Positions 8,144-16,923 of a stretch of 64,000 nt of DNA are shown one piece after another; positions within the stretch are counted from its first letter, which is position 1; each line of letters begins with the position of its first letter. The notes beneath the pieces were generated by a model. The model worked only from the letters and a program-made list of their open reading frames with translations. It was not told the origin of the DNA and searched no databases. Source of the stretch: CAVTZP01 sp963739245. Its GTDB lineage: Bacteria > Chloroflexota > Dehalococcoidia > Dehalococcoidales > BS750m-G39. The stretch covers positions 1 through 64,000 of the forward strand of contig CAVTZP010000005.1 of NCBI GenBank assembly GCA_963739245.1, written 5' to 3'. A program made the translations under genes and the position numbers.

Positions 8144-8887
8144 ATGGCTTGGATTGTTGCGGTAGTTCTAACGGTAGTTCTGGTGGTAATCATCGTACTG
8201 GGGAGTCGTCCCATGAAGATTTCGCGTGAACCGGATCGAGAGGGTATTGAGGACGCGGAGGCAGTGCAAGCCTATGACCGCGTCAGTCGTTGGCCTATCT
8301 TCACCCTAGAACGGCAGATAATTCTTAATGCCCTGACAAAACATCAGCCTGAAGGCTTACTTGTGGATGTAGGCTGCGGTCCCGGCTATCTAACGTCTCG
8401 AATCAGCCGGAGGTTTCCTGGCTTAAGGGTTATCGGTATAGATATCAGTGACCAAATGCTAGTGATCGCGAAACATAACTGGCCATCCCGGTCATACATG
8501 AACTTAGAGTTCTTAGCGGGAGATGCTCAGCGATTGCCCTTTGCTGACGGTACGGTCGATTTTGCCGTTAGCTCGCTATCCCTGCACCACTGGGCCAATG
8601 CGAGGATAGCTGTCAGGGAGATCTATCGCATTCTGAGACCCGGCGGACAGTTTTTGCTCTTCGATTTGCGGAGGGATAGCCCTCGCTTCTTCTATTACGC
8701 ACTAAGACTCGGGCAGGCACTTCTGGCGCCAGCGGCCATCCGCCGCACTAACGGCGCAGTTGGCTCATTCTGGGCAAGCTACACTCCCCCTGAGCTTGAG
8801 ACTATCCTTGCCTCAATCCCCCTGCAGAAGCGGCAGATTCATCCGGGGTTGGGCTGGATGTTCGCCTGGGGCAGTAAAGAGCAGTAA
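8144..8887 (+). CDS. Membrane-anchored class I SAM-dependent methyltransferase
   Basis: Residues 3-20 form one hydrophobic helix (WIVAVVLTVVLVVIIVLG), followed by a class I methyltransferase domain: motif I LLVDVGCGPGYL, GIDISDQML, DAQRLPFADGTVDFAVSS and LHHW. The 247-residue length and LRPGGQ motif fit UbiE/menaquinone-type enzymes. The anchor and the place directly after a UbiA prenyltransferase (40 bases) suggest a lipid-soluble, prenylated substrate. That is inference from context. Confidence 0.82.
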   Translation: MAWIVAVVLTVVLVVIIVLGSRPMKISREPDREGIEDAEAVQAYDRVSRWPIFTLERQIILNALTKHQPEGLLVDVGCGPGYLTSRISRRFPGLRVIGIDISDQMLVIAKHNWPSRSYMNLEFLAGDAQRLPFADGTVDFAVSSLSLHHWANARIAVREIYRILRPGGQFLLFDLRRDSPRFFYYALRLGQALLAPAAIRRTNGAVGSFWASYTPPELETILASIPLQKRQIHPGLGWMFAWGSKEQ

Positions 8888-8903
8888 CCATAAAAAGCAG
8901 CGC

Positions 8904-9758
8904 TCAAATTTTTTCCGCAATAACAACTCCGCTTTTCAGTTTACCCTGCTGCATAGCCAGTTTCATTGGCCTAATGCTCTTCAGGAAACTCCGTAACTCC
9001 CTTCGTTCCTCACTAGTGGCTTTGTAGGCAAGTTCCCAGACCGCCGGCTCCTTGATGACCGATAGGGCATCATCCCATGTCTTGATAGTATGAGAAGTGA
9101 TGTCTTCTGAGTAAGTTATCCGATAGCCATGCTTGATGAACCATTTCAGGTATGTGCTAATAGGATATAAGCTTGACAGAAGCATCCCTTCGGATACCAG
9201 TTCGATGTACCGGTCATTTGGCCAGTCAGCAATACCTTCGTCCACCATCCAATCAAAGATAATAAATTTGCCTCGCTTATTTAGTAATTTTGTGGCTGAC
9301 CTCAGGAAGTTTTCTTGGTTTCGGAAATGACTTAAAACAGCCACTGCCCAGATAACATCGTAAGACTCGGTAAGAGACATTTTCTCAGCATCCATCAATA
9401 GAAATGATGATTTTACCTTCCGGTCCCGAGCCAACTTCCTGGCTATCTCCACTTGCACCGGGCTAATGGTAATACCCACAGTAACTGCTCCAAGGTTTTC
9501 TGCCAACCAAATAGAACTGCCACCTACGCCGCACCCGACATCCAAGATTCTGCCCCCCTTTTTGATTCTCGCTTTTTCAACCAGAAGTCTGATCAAATTT
9601 TCTTGTGCTTCTTCCTTGGACTCTCTGCCGGTAACATAGTAACCATCATGAATATGTTCCCCATATATCTTATAATAGTAAGGGGAACCAAGATCATAAA
9701 ATCTCTGGACTTTTTCCCTTACCGATGCCTTAGCTGAATAGATAAAACTGGTTTTCAT
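8904..9758 (-). CDS. Tocopherol/sterol-methyltransferase-like SAM-dependent methyltransferase
   Basis: The 284-residue protein begins with FYDLGSPYYYKIYGEHIHDG, close to the N-terminal signature of gamma-tocopherol and sterol C-methyltransferases (FYD...W...WG.H.H.G). It then has ILDVGCGVGGSSIWLAE, VGITISPVQVEIA and a C-terminal alpha-helical cap. These enzymes methylate ring carbons of prenylated or small amphipathic substrates. It is convergent with the rightward kinase-UbiA-methyltransferase operon (16-base gap) and may act in the same pathway. Substrate unknown. Confidence 0.8.
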   Translation of the reverse strand: MKTSFIYSAKASVREKVQRFYDLGSPYYYKIYGEHIHDGYYVTGRESKEEAQENLIRLLVEKARIKKGGRILDVGCGVGGSSIWLAENLGAVTVGITISPVQVEIARKLARDRKVKSSFLLMDAEKMSLTESYDVIWAVAVLSHFRNQENFLRSATKLLNKRGKFIIFDWMVDEGIADWPNDRYIELVSEGMLLSSLYPISTYLKWFIKHGYRITYSEDITSHTIKTWDDALSVIKEPAVWELAYKATSEERRELRSFLKSIRPMKLAMQQGKLKSGVVIAEKI

Positions 9759-9933
9759 GTTCCTATTGTAGGATTTTCCCCAGTTTTGTTCCGCTTTTCT
9801 ATAAGTTTCAAGGCATAAAGTCAGACTTTTATTTTACTCTGCTTATGTTTGTCCGCCAAATATAGGGCAAAGGACAGGGAACTGTGGCTTAACAATCTGA
9901 GTGATTGTTACCAAAGGTGAACATTCCGCTATT

Positions 9934-11580
9934 TTATTTATCCTCCTTGACCGGCTCTTGCACCGCATTTAAGCCGGCAATGTAGCCAAAGGTCATCGCG
10001 GGACCGATGGTGCTTCCTCCCCCCCAATAGGCATTGGCTGTGGGCGAAGCAATACAATCTCCGGCGCCGTATAATCCGGCGGTGGGTTTATTTTCCGTAT
10101 CAATTACTTGTGCTTTATGGTTAATAAGGGGACCCCCGTTGGTATCCAGCGTACCGGCGCCCAGTATCACAGCATAGTAAGGTCCGGTTTCAGCGAGGGG
10201 ATACATCGTATAGTTTTTAGTACCTTCAGGCGGCCACGTGGTGCCGGGAACGGTGGGCGGGAAAGTGGCCCATTCGCGGTCGTAGTCAAAGTCGCCTCGG
10301 TGAAAATCCGGGTCGGTACCCGTCCTGGCATACGAATTAAAGCTGGCGGCAGTCTTTTTGAGGTTTTCTTTAAAACTGGCATCCAGGCGGAATCCCCCAG
10401 TCTTGGCAGCCAGCCGGGCGAGGCGCTCATCAATATTCTGCGCCAGCTCATCAAGTGTATTTCCGCTAATGACATGTGGAGCAGGCGTCCCCTGGACAGG
10501 CAGCGGCGGGAAACCCTGCCACAGGGTGGCGGTGCGCTGGTCATAAACCATAAATACCAGCATGTTTTTCCATTCGGCGCGCAGCGGGTCCCAGATAAAA
10601 TGCATCATGGCCCTGTCGTTATAGTTCCGTTTTTCATCCATAATTCTCAAACCGTAGCGGTTCACCTCCATGATGCTGTCACCCATCAAAAAGAAAACGT
10701 TATGGACACCGCCCGGGTCTTGAAGCGCTTGTTCCAGGACAATCTCGGCGCGGAAAGCACCCGCCATATTACCCAGTTGGGCACCGATGGCTCCTGCCAG
10801 ATAAATAAAGTCTCCGGTATTGCTGGACGCGGCACAACCCCCGAAGTGAGGTCCCCGCTGAAAACGTAACATTAGCTCGGGGTTATGCGTGTAGCCTCCC
10901 GAACCGAAAATAACCGCTTTTCTGGCGTGGAGACGCACTTTCCCGTCTTGATGAGTGGCCTCGACTCCCACAACCTCGCCTTTTTGATTACGCACAATCC
11001 GGCTTACCCGGTGATTGAGTAACAGCTTGATATCATGGCCGTCTGCCCAGGTCTTAAGTTGCCGGATTAGCTCGCCGCCATAAGCCAATTTCCCATCTGC
11101 GCCCATCGAATATAAGAGTCGGCCGCGGACACCCTTGTTTTCTGGCAACATCTCCATATAGTCTACCTGCGGCTTGCCTGTCCAGTTAATCTCTTGAATA
11201 GTCTTTAAAGCCCCGATATCCTCGAGGTGACTCACCATCTGTGATGCCGTATCGTAGTAGGTAGAAATCAGATTGTATTCATTTTCAGGTAATCCGAGGC
11301 GCGGGTCATCCGGATTATATAGCTGCGGGAAGGAATATCGAGCCATATAACGGATGGCATCTTCTTTCTTATCCTCGATACCTTTTTCCTTCTGAAAGCG
11401 ATTGTTGGGAATCCAGAATCCGCCACCTGACCTCAAAGTCGTGCCCCCATATAGAGCCGCTTTCTCGACCATGATAACCTCCGCCCCGCGTGCCCTGGCG
11501 GTTATCGCCGCGCTGTAAGCCGCAGCACCGCTCCCCACTACGATTACATCTGCTTCATGATTCCATTGCGATTTAACCAT
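9934..11580 (-). CDS. FAD-binding dehydrogenase of the fumarate reductase / 3-ketosteroid dehydrogenase flavoprotein superfamily
   Basis: The 548-residue protein starts with the dinucleotide fold DVIVVGSGAAAYSAAITARA and an acidic residue at the end of beta-2 (VIMVEKA), followed by GGTTLRSGGG, the FAD contact of this superfamily. The C-terminal half has AETGPYYAVILGAGTLDTNG and GLYGAGDCIA...YWGGGSTIGPA, the second FAD motif. Relatives desaturate or reduce ketosteroids, fumarate or similar substrates. Overlap of family features does not let me pick one substrate. It is last in a leftward set with DUF2769 and a Rieske ferredoxin, which may supply electrons. Confidence 0.88.
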   Translation of the reverse strand: MVKSQWNHEADVIVVGSGAAAYSAAITARARGAEVIMVEKAALYGGTTLRSGGGFWIPNNRFQKEKGIEDKKEDAIRYMARYSFPQLYNPDDPRLGLPENEYNLISTYYDTASQMVSHLEDIGALKTIQEINWTGKPQVDYMEMLPENKGVRGRLLYSMGADGKLAYGGELIRQLKTWADGHDIKLLLNHRVSRIVRNQKGEVVGVEATHQDGKVRLHARKAVIFGSGGYTHNPELMLRFQRGPHFGGCAASSNTGDFIYLAGAIGAQLGNMAGAFRAEIVLEQALQDPGGVHNVFFLMGDSIMEVNRYGLRIMDEKRNYNDRAMMHFIWDPLRAEWKNMLVFMVYDQRTATLWQGFPPLPVQGTPAPHVISGNTLDELAQNIDERLARLAAKTGGFRLDASFKENLKKTAASFNSYARTGTDPDFHRGDFDYDREWATFPPTVPGTTWPPEGTKNYTMYPLAETGPYYAVILGAGTLDTNGGPLINHKAQVIDTENKPTAGLYGAGDCIASPTANAYWGGGSTIGPAMTFGYIAGLNAVQEPVKEDK

Positions 11581-11592
11581 TTCCTCCTCCCT

Positions 11593-11817
11593 TTAATGTC
11601 CAGCTAATTCCAGTTCATTGCCCCTGGTGCAATATAATTCGTGTTTGAAGTTCATCTCTTCCTGCACCGGGCAGCCGGGGCAGATACATCCGCTTTCGAT
11701 TTTTATACACTGGCTTTTTCGCGCTTCCGGCATGCAAAAAGCTATCTTTTCACCACAGGCATAATAAGTGGGACACCCTCCACAAATACAGGCGTCTTGA
11801 GCCTGCTCCCAGTCCAT
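11593..11817 (-). CDS. DUF2769-type cysteine-rich small protein
   Basis: The 74-residue protein has ten cysteines (10, 12, 15, 21, 28, 37, 44, 46, 49, 63) in two clusters, CICGGCPTYYAC and CICPGCP, matching the pattern of DUF2769 proteins from anaerobes. It starts after GAGGAGAT and ends 12 bases before the flavoprotein gene. The spacing of cysteines suggests bound zinc or an iron-sulfur cluster; no function is established for the family. Confidence 0.72.
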   Translation of the reverse strand: MDWEQAQDACICGGCPTYYACGEKIAFCMPEARKSQCIKIESGCICPGCPVQEEMNFKHELYCTRGNELELAGH

Positions 11818-11891
11818 ATCTCCTCCTGATTTGCCTTACCAGCTAAATTTTAGTGAACCTTCAACGAGTTCTATTAGTTCGAATTTTTACT

Positions 11892-12221
11892 CTATGCCAC
11901 ATTGATTTTAATTTTGTTCTCTTCGACTTTAACTTCAAAAACAGTCTCGTCTTTGGCTTTACCTCTGAAGAAACCAATTTTGGGACCTGCGATGCATTTA
12001 CCGGTGGTTACATCAAATTTGGAGCCGTGGTTAGGGCAAGCTACTATCTTCCCTTCCAGCTTCCCTTTGGAGAGGTCTCCGCGTGCATGGGTACAGATAT
12101 TATCAATCGCGTAAAACTTCCCATCAATATTGGAAACACAGACCTGTTTGCCGCCGGCTAAAAAGGATTTCATTGCCCCCGGCGGAACCTGGCTTACCAG
12201 ACCAACCTCAATATAGCTCAT
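11892..12221 (-). CDS. Rieske [2Fe-2S] ferredoxin
   Basis: The 109-residue protein has the paired Rieske ligands C43-T-H45 and C62-P-N-H65 with the usual 16-residue spacing, followed by GSKFDVTTGKCIAGP, typical of soluble Rieske ferredoxins (NirD/BphF-like small subunit). There is no membrane anchor. It should be a cytoplasmic one-electron carrier, probably for the flavoprotein encoded downstream. A GGAGGAAAATC ribosome-binding site precedes the start. Confidence 0.9.
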   Translation of the reverse strand: MSYIEVGLVSQVPPGAMKSFLAGGKQVCVSNIDGKFYAIDNICTHARGDLSKGKLEGKIVACPNHGSKFDVTTGKCIAGPKIGFFRGKAKDETVFEVKVEENKIKINVA

Positions 12222-12248
12222 GATTTTCCTCCTTTATTTTTATCCGGA

Positions 12249-12332
12249 CTATCCCCTGAGATGACTGCCATCGCAAAAAGGTTTGTTTGAGCTTTTACCA
12301 CAGCGGCACAAAGTAAGCGAAATTTGATTGCT
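12249..12332 (-). pseudogene. Remnant of a CDGSH iron-sulfur domain protein (C-terminal end only)
   Basis: On the minus strand, ending at stop 12249-12251, the frame reads LCRCGKSSNKPFCDGSHLRG, a complete CDGSH cluster-binding motif (C-x-C then CDGSH). Upstream in that frame there is no ATG, GTG or TTG before a stop, and the frame runs into the 3' end of the isochorismatase-like gene in another phase. The 5' part of the gene therefore seems lost, possibly in the same rearrangement that duplicated 12323-12412. An unrecognised start or frameshift is the alternative. Confidence 0.65.
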
Positions 12333-12412
12333 CTTGGCTGCTACGGTTGTTTTTGTCCGAAGAAACCGTTGTAAGCTCTATAGACGTTCGTATACAACTC
12401 GCCGGATTTTGG
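12323..12412. repeat. 90-bp sequence also present at 2288-2377
   Basis: This is the complete-gene copy of the duplicated stretch; it covers the last 21 codons of the isochorismatase-like gene plus 18 bases beyond its stop. The two copies are in the same orientation, 10,035 bases apart. Confidence 0.8.
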
Positions 12413-12949
12413 GTTTTGCCAGCTGTGCATCCATTCGGATACGGTTTGCATCCATGTGCAGGGTACGACGCCGGCTTGTATCATGCGTTGTACGGCCATG
12501 TTGTAGGCATCCAGCGATTCTGAAGCAGCCGCATCCATCACGCCAAATACATCAAAGCCTTCACGCAAGCCACGCAGTGCGGTTATCGCCATACACATAC
12601 TAGTCCACAAGCCGGAAAGCACCAATTGTTTTCTTCCTGTTTTCCTTACGGCATCAAGTACTTCCTTGTCCTCAAAGGCATCAAAAGAGGGCACCTTGCG
12701 GTCAATTACAGGAGAGTTAGGGAACATTTCTACAATTTCAGGTAAAAAATCTCCATTGTTTTTAGCGCCGATGGTGGTCAGAACGGTAGGAATGCCCAGT
12801 ATTTCGGCTCCTTTTGCCAAGGCCATGACATTGTTTTTAACATAAGTAGGGTCATGCGATATAGCCCCCCAGAACATTCTCGCCTGGTAGTCTACCAAGA
12901 GCAATACGCTGTTATTGGCTTCTAACGATTTAAAAAATTTATTATCCAT
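12341..12949 (-). CDS. Isochorismatase-like cysteine hydrolase (YcaC family)
   Basis: The 202-residue protein has the catalytic triad positions of the family: D20 in VLLLVDYQ, K85 in DRKVPSF and C119 in GLWTSMCM. Length and the TSMC form fit YcaC-like hydrolases, whose substrates are largely unknown, more than true nicotinamidases. It is the first gene of the leftward redox set and starts 272 bases from rpoB, divergently. Its 3' end is copied at 2.3 kb. Confidence 0.87.
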   Translation of the reverse strand: MDNKFFKSLEANNSVLLLVDYQARMFWGAISHDPTYVKNNVMALAKGAEILGIPTVLTTIGAKNNGDFLPEIVEMFPNSPVIDRKVPSFDAFEDKEVLDAVRKTGRKQLVLSGLWTSMCMAITALRGLREGFDVFGVMDAAASESLDAYNMAVQRMIQAGVVPCTWMQTVSEWMHSWQNPKSGELYTNVYRAYNGFFGQKQP

Positions 12950-13054
12950 CTTAGGCTCCTTATTTTAAGTCTGCATTCATGTAAATAATACATCACTGTA
13001 AGTGCGGCTTCAATACCCTTTTCAACGACTTTAATAAAAATCCCGTAAAAGGTA

Positions 13055-13083
13055 TTGACAAAAATTCCGAATAGTGGTATTAT
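13055..13083 (+). promoter_or_regulatory. Sigma-70-type promoter for rpoBC
   Basis: TTGACA (13055-13060), a 17-base spacer and TATTAT (13078-13083). It leaves a leader of about 130 bases before rpoB, in which I see no ribosomal protein gene. Confidence 0.75.
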
Positions 13084-13221
13084 AGAAGTTTGTTATTATG
13101 CCACTTAAGGTTTCACCTTATTATACCTTCCTGTTAACCACAGATTTGGCTTAGGTTAGTGCTGTACTGTTGCAAAATTTGGCTCATCTATTGTTAGGAT
13201 TAGAGTAAGAGACGATTTTTT

Positions 13222-16200
13222 ATGTTGCCGATAGATAATAAACGAAGGGTGCCTCCTATTCCCAGGAAGTCTTACGCCAAGTTGCCTGAGGTGGTGGAGA
13301 TACCAGACCTGCTCAAGATTCAGACCGATTCATTCCGCTGGTTTCAGGAACATGGGCTAAGGCATTTGCTGGAGGAGATTTCTCCTATTGAGGACTTCAC
13401 TGGCAATAGGCTGGCGCTTAGCTTTATAGACTATGAATTCCGCGAGCCCCATTTCACTGAGCAGGAGTGCCGCCAGAGAGATCTCACCTACTCCGCCCCA
13501 CTCTATGTCAGGACACAATTACTGGTTAAAGAGACGGGGGAAATCAAGGAGCAGGACCTATTCTTCGGTGACATCCCGCTGATGACAGCTAAGGGCACCT
13601 TTATTACCAGTGGCGCAGAAAGGGTAGCAGTAAGCCAGCTTCTGCGCTCTCCAGGCATCTATTTCTCGGTTGAAGAAGACCCCACCACCGGCCGCAGGTT
13701 GTGTCACGCCAAACTAATCCCTACCCGCGGGGCTTGGCTTGAGTTTGAGACCAGCAATCGGGATGTAGTCTCGGCTAAGATAGATGGCAAACGCAAGATT
13801 CCCATTACCACATTGCTCAGGGCTATCGGCTATAGTGGTGAGGAACAACTGCTTGAGCTATTTGCTAATGAGGATAGCTCCCCGGAGCACCAGTATATCC
13901 ACTCAACTCTGGAGCGCGAGCCTGCAGTCAAGGATGAGCCTGAGGCATTGCTTGATATCTATAGGAAGTTACGCCCCGGCGACCCGCCTAACATTGAAAA
14001 TGCCAAAAAACTACTCAAAAATCTGTTCTTCGACCCAATGCGCTATGATCTTGGGGAGGTAGGGCGCTATAAGCTTAATAAGCGATTAAGGCTTGATATC
14101 CCGGAAAGTCAGCTGGCTCTGACCAGAGAGGACATCGTTGAGATAGTAAGACACATTATGATGGTTAACAATGGCAATGATACCACCGACGATGTTGACC
14201 ATCTGGGAAATCGGCGAGTGCGCACGGTTGGTGAGCTAATTCAAAACCAATTCCGCATCGGGTTACTGCGCTTGGAACGAGTGGTCAGGGAGCGCATGAG
14301 TATTCTCGCGACTGAGTTGGTAACCCCCAGTGCCCTGGTCAACATTCGCCCGGTAATGGCCGCGACCAGGGAGTTCTTTGGTGGCTCCCAGCTATCGCAG
14401 TTTATGGACCAGACTAACCCGCTGGCTGAGCTTACTCATAAGCGAAGGCTATCAGCCATGGGACCAGGGGGGTTATCCCGGGAGCGGGCGGGGTTTGAGG
14501 TCAGGGATGTCCACTTCTCCCACTACGGTAGAATCTGCCCCATTGAGACGCCGGAGGGACCTAACATTGGTCTTATCGGCTCCCTAGCCACCTATGGACA
14601 GATTAACCGCTACGGCTTCATTGAGTCGCCATACCGGAAGGTTATTTCTGAGGTGAACAATACCCCAGGTGAGCTGGTGGGCAGGACAACCAGGGAGGCA
14701 GTGGTTGATGATAAAGGCAATACCGTAATCGAAGCCAGGACTGCCATCACCCCCAAGCTTGCCACCAAGCTATCTAAGCTACCGCCGAGAAAGATAAAGG
14801 TGGTGCCTTTTGTCTCTGATGAGATCGTTTATCTATCAGCCGATAAAGAAGACGAATACGCCGTAGCCCAGGCTAACGCTCGTCTTGACCAGAATAACCA
14901 ATTCGTTGATGAAAAGGTGGAAACAAGATACGCTGACCGCTACTTGCTAGCAGCACCCGATGAGATTAAATTTATGGATGTTTCACCCAAGCAAATAGTT
15001 AGTGTTGCCACATCGTTAATACCCTTCCTTGAGCATAATGATGCTAATCGTGCCCTGATGGGGTCTAACATGCAGCGCCAGGCAGTACCCCTGCTTCGCC
15101 CCGAGGCACCGGTGGTAGCTACCGGTATGGAGGTAGAGGTTGCCAGGCACAGCGGGCAGGTCATCTTTGCTCAAAATGCCGGGGTAGTCGCCTCGGCTAC
15201 CAGCTCCGAGATTGTGGTTGCCACGGATGGCGGCAAGAGTGATGTCTACCCATTAATGAAATTTGTCCGCACCAATCAGGGGACGTGCATCAACCAGCAC
15301 CCCATTGTCAGCAAGGGGGAGCGGGTGGAGGCGGGGCAGGTTATGGCTGATAGCTCATCTACCGAATATGGGGAGCTGGCTCTGGGGCAGAATGTAATCT
15401 GTGCCTTTATGAGTTGGGAAGGCTATAACTATGAGGACGCTATTATCATCAGTAGCCGCCTGGTGCAGCAGGATAAGTTTACCTCCATTCATATTGAGAA
15501 GCATGAGATAGAAGCCCGGGATACCAAGTTGGGACCGGAAGAGATTACCCGGGATATACCCAACGTGGGTGAGGAAAGTCTACGCGAGCTTGATGAAGAG
15601 GGCATTGTCCGCATCGGCGCCGAGGTGGGCCCGGACGATATATTAGTCGGCAAGATTACCCCCAAGGGGGAGACCGAGCTATCGGCTGAGGAGAAACTGC
15701 TTAGGGCTATCTTTGGCGAGAAGGCTCGAGAGGTGAAGGACACCTCACTACGTGTACCTCACGGTGAGTGGGGTAAGGTGATTAATGTCAGGGTCTTCTC
15801 TCGTGATGAGGGTGATGACCTGCCGGCCGGGGTCAACCAGTGGGTACAGGTCTGGATTGCCCAGAAGCGGAAGGTTTCGGTGGGTGATAAGCTAGCCGGG
15901 CGCCATGGCAATAAGGGGGTTATCTCCCTCATTGCCATGGCTGAGGATATGCCCTTCCTTCCCGATGGCACACCGGTAGATATTATTCTGAACCCGATAG
16001 GTGTCCCATCGCGGATGAACCTGGGGCAGGTTCTGGAGACCCACCTTGGCTGGGCGGCCCAGGCTCTTGGCTTCAAGGTGCTTACCCCGGTTTTTGATGG
16101 TGCCAGTGATGGCGAGATTGAGGATGCTCTGGCTAGAGCCTGGATTGCCCAAAAAGCGGGAGCAGTTGACCTTGAACCAGTTAATGACCGCCCCAGCGTG

Positions 16201-16923
16201 CGCTTGGAGCAGGCTAAGGTATGGCTTGAAGACCACGGCTACAATGGGGATAGGGTATTTGGTGATGACTACCCCGGGGAGGCGAGTGAGGTTTGCCTGC
16301 GCCTGTGGCTTGAAGACATGGGCATAGCCAGTCGAAACCTCAAAGAACACCAACTTAGGGAGGCAGTGGAGAAAGTAAAGACCGAACGTAATCTTACCCC
16401 GCCGATTATGGGCAAGGTTATGCTCCGTGATGGGCGCACCGGCCAGCCCTTTGACCAGCCGGTGACGGTGGGGAGCATCTATATGATGAAGCTAATCCAC
16501 CTGGTTGAGGATAAGGTTCACGCCCGCTCTACCGGACCATACTCCCTGATTACCCAGCAACCCCTGGGTGGTAAGGCTCAATTTGGTGGTCAGCGCTTTG
16601 GCGAGATGGAGGTATGGGCGCTGGAAGCCTATGGTGCTGCCCACATCCTTCAGGAAATCCTGACTATAAAGTCGGACGATGTTACCGGTCGTGCCAAAAC
16701 CTATGAGGGTATAGTTAAGAATGAGGATATTCTCCAGCCTGGAGTGCCGGAGTCGTTCAAGGTTCTGGTTAAGGAACTGGAGAGCCTGGGGCTTGCCATT
16801 GAGGTGATTAATGAGGAGGAAAGGGCAACATTGGCCGCGGAAGCTAAAGAAACCCCAAAACTAGAGGCAGTTGAGGCTGAGGAGAATTTAACTAAGCAAG
16901 AGGTAAAAGCGGAAGATGTTTGA
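13222..16923 (+). CDS. rpoB: DNA-directed RNA polymerase subunit beta
   Basis: The 1233-residue protein is a full-length, compact bacterial beta subunit. Clear landmarks are the N-terminal KSYAKLPEVVEIPDLLKIQ, the fork/rifampicin region SQLSQFMDQTNPLAELTHKR followed by RLSAMGPGGL, ICPIETPEGPNIGLIG, the active-site lysines in GDKLAGRHGNKGV, and the C-terminal QPLGGKAQFGGQRFGEMEVWALEAYGAA clamp motif. It ends with a Glu/Lys-rich tail of about 35 residues. It overlaps rpoC by 8 bases (ATGTTTGA), so the two are translationally coupled. Confidence 0.99.
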   Translation: MLPIDNKRRVPPIPRKSYAKLPEVVEIPDLLKIQTDSFRWFQEHGLRHLLEEISPIEDFTGNRLALSFIDYEFREPHFTEQECRQRDLTYSAPLYVRTQLLVKETGEIKEQDLFFGDIPLMTAKGTFITSGAERVAVSQLLRSPGIYFSVEEDPTTGRRLCHAKLIPTRGAWLEFETSNRDVVSAKIDGKRKIPITTLLRAIGYSGEEQLLELFANEDSSPEHQYIHSTLEREPAVKDEPEALLDIYRKLRPGDPPNIENAKKLLKNLFFDPMRYDLGEVGRYKLNKRLRLDIPESQLALTREDIVEIVRHIMMVNNGNDTTDDVDHLGNRRVRTVGELIQNQFRIGLLRLERVVRERMSILATELVTPSALVNIRPVMAATREFFGGSQLSQFMDQTNPLAELTHKRRLSAMGPGGLSRERAGFEVRDVHFSHYGRICPIETPEGPNIGLIGSLATYGQINRYGFIESPYRKVISEVNNTPGELVGRTTREAVVDDKGNTVIEARTAITPKLATKLSKLPPRKIKVVPFVSDEIVYLSADKEDEYAVAQANARLDQNNQFVDEKVETRYADRYLLAAPDEIKFMDVSPKQIVSVATSLIPFLEHNDANRALMGSNMQRQAVPLLRPEAPVVATGMEVEVARHSGQVIFAQNAGVVASATSSEIVVATDGGKSDVYPLMKFVRTNQGTCINQHPIVSKGERVEAGQVMADSSSTEYGELALGQNVICAFMSWEGYNYEDAIIISSRLVQQDKFTSIHIEKHEIEARDTKLGPEEITRDIPNVGEESLRELDEEGIVRIGAEVGPDDILVGKITPKGETELSAEEKLLRAIFGEKAREVKDTSLRVPHGEWGKVINVRVFSRDEGDDLPAGVNQWVQVWIAQKRKVSVGDKLAGRHGNKGVISLIAMAEDMPFLPDGTPVDIILNPIGVPSRMNLGQVLETHLGWAAQALGFKVLTPVFDGASDGEIEDALARAWIAQKAGAVDLEPVNDRPSVRLEQAKVWLEDHGYNGDRVFGDDYPGEASEVCLRLWLEDMGIASRNLKEHQLREAVEKVKTERNLTPPIMGKVMLRDGRTGQPFDQPVTVGSIYMMKLIHLVEDKVHARSTGPYSLITQQPLGGKAQFGGQRFGEMEVWALEAYGAAHILQEILTIKSDDVTGRAKTYEGIVKNEDILQPGVPESFKVLVKELESLGLAIEVINEEERATLAAEAKETPKLEAVEAEENLTKQEVKAEDV

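Noticed and set aside
13084..13221. Riboswitch or attenuator in the rpoB leader
   Set aside because: No recognisable aptamer or terminator hairpin by eye.
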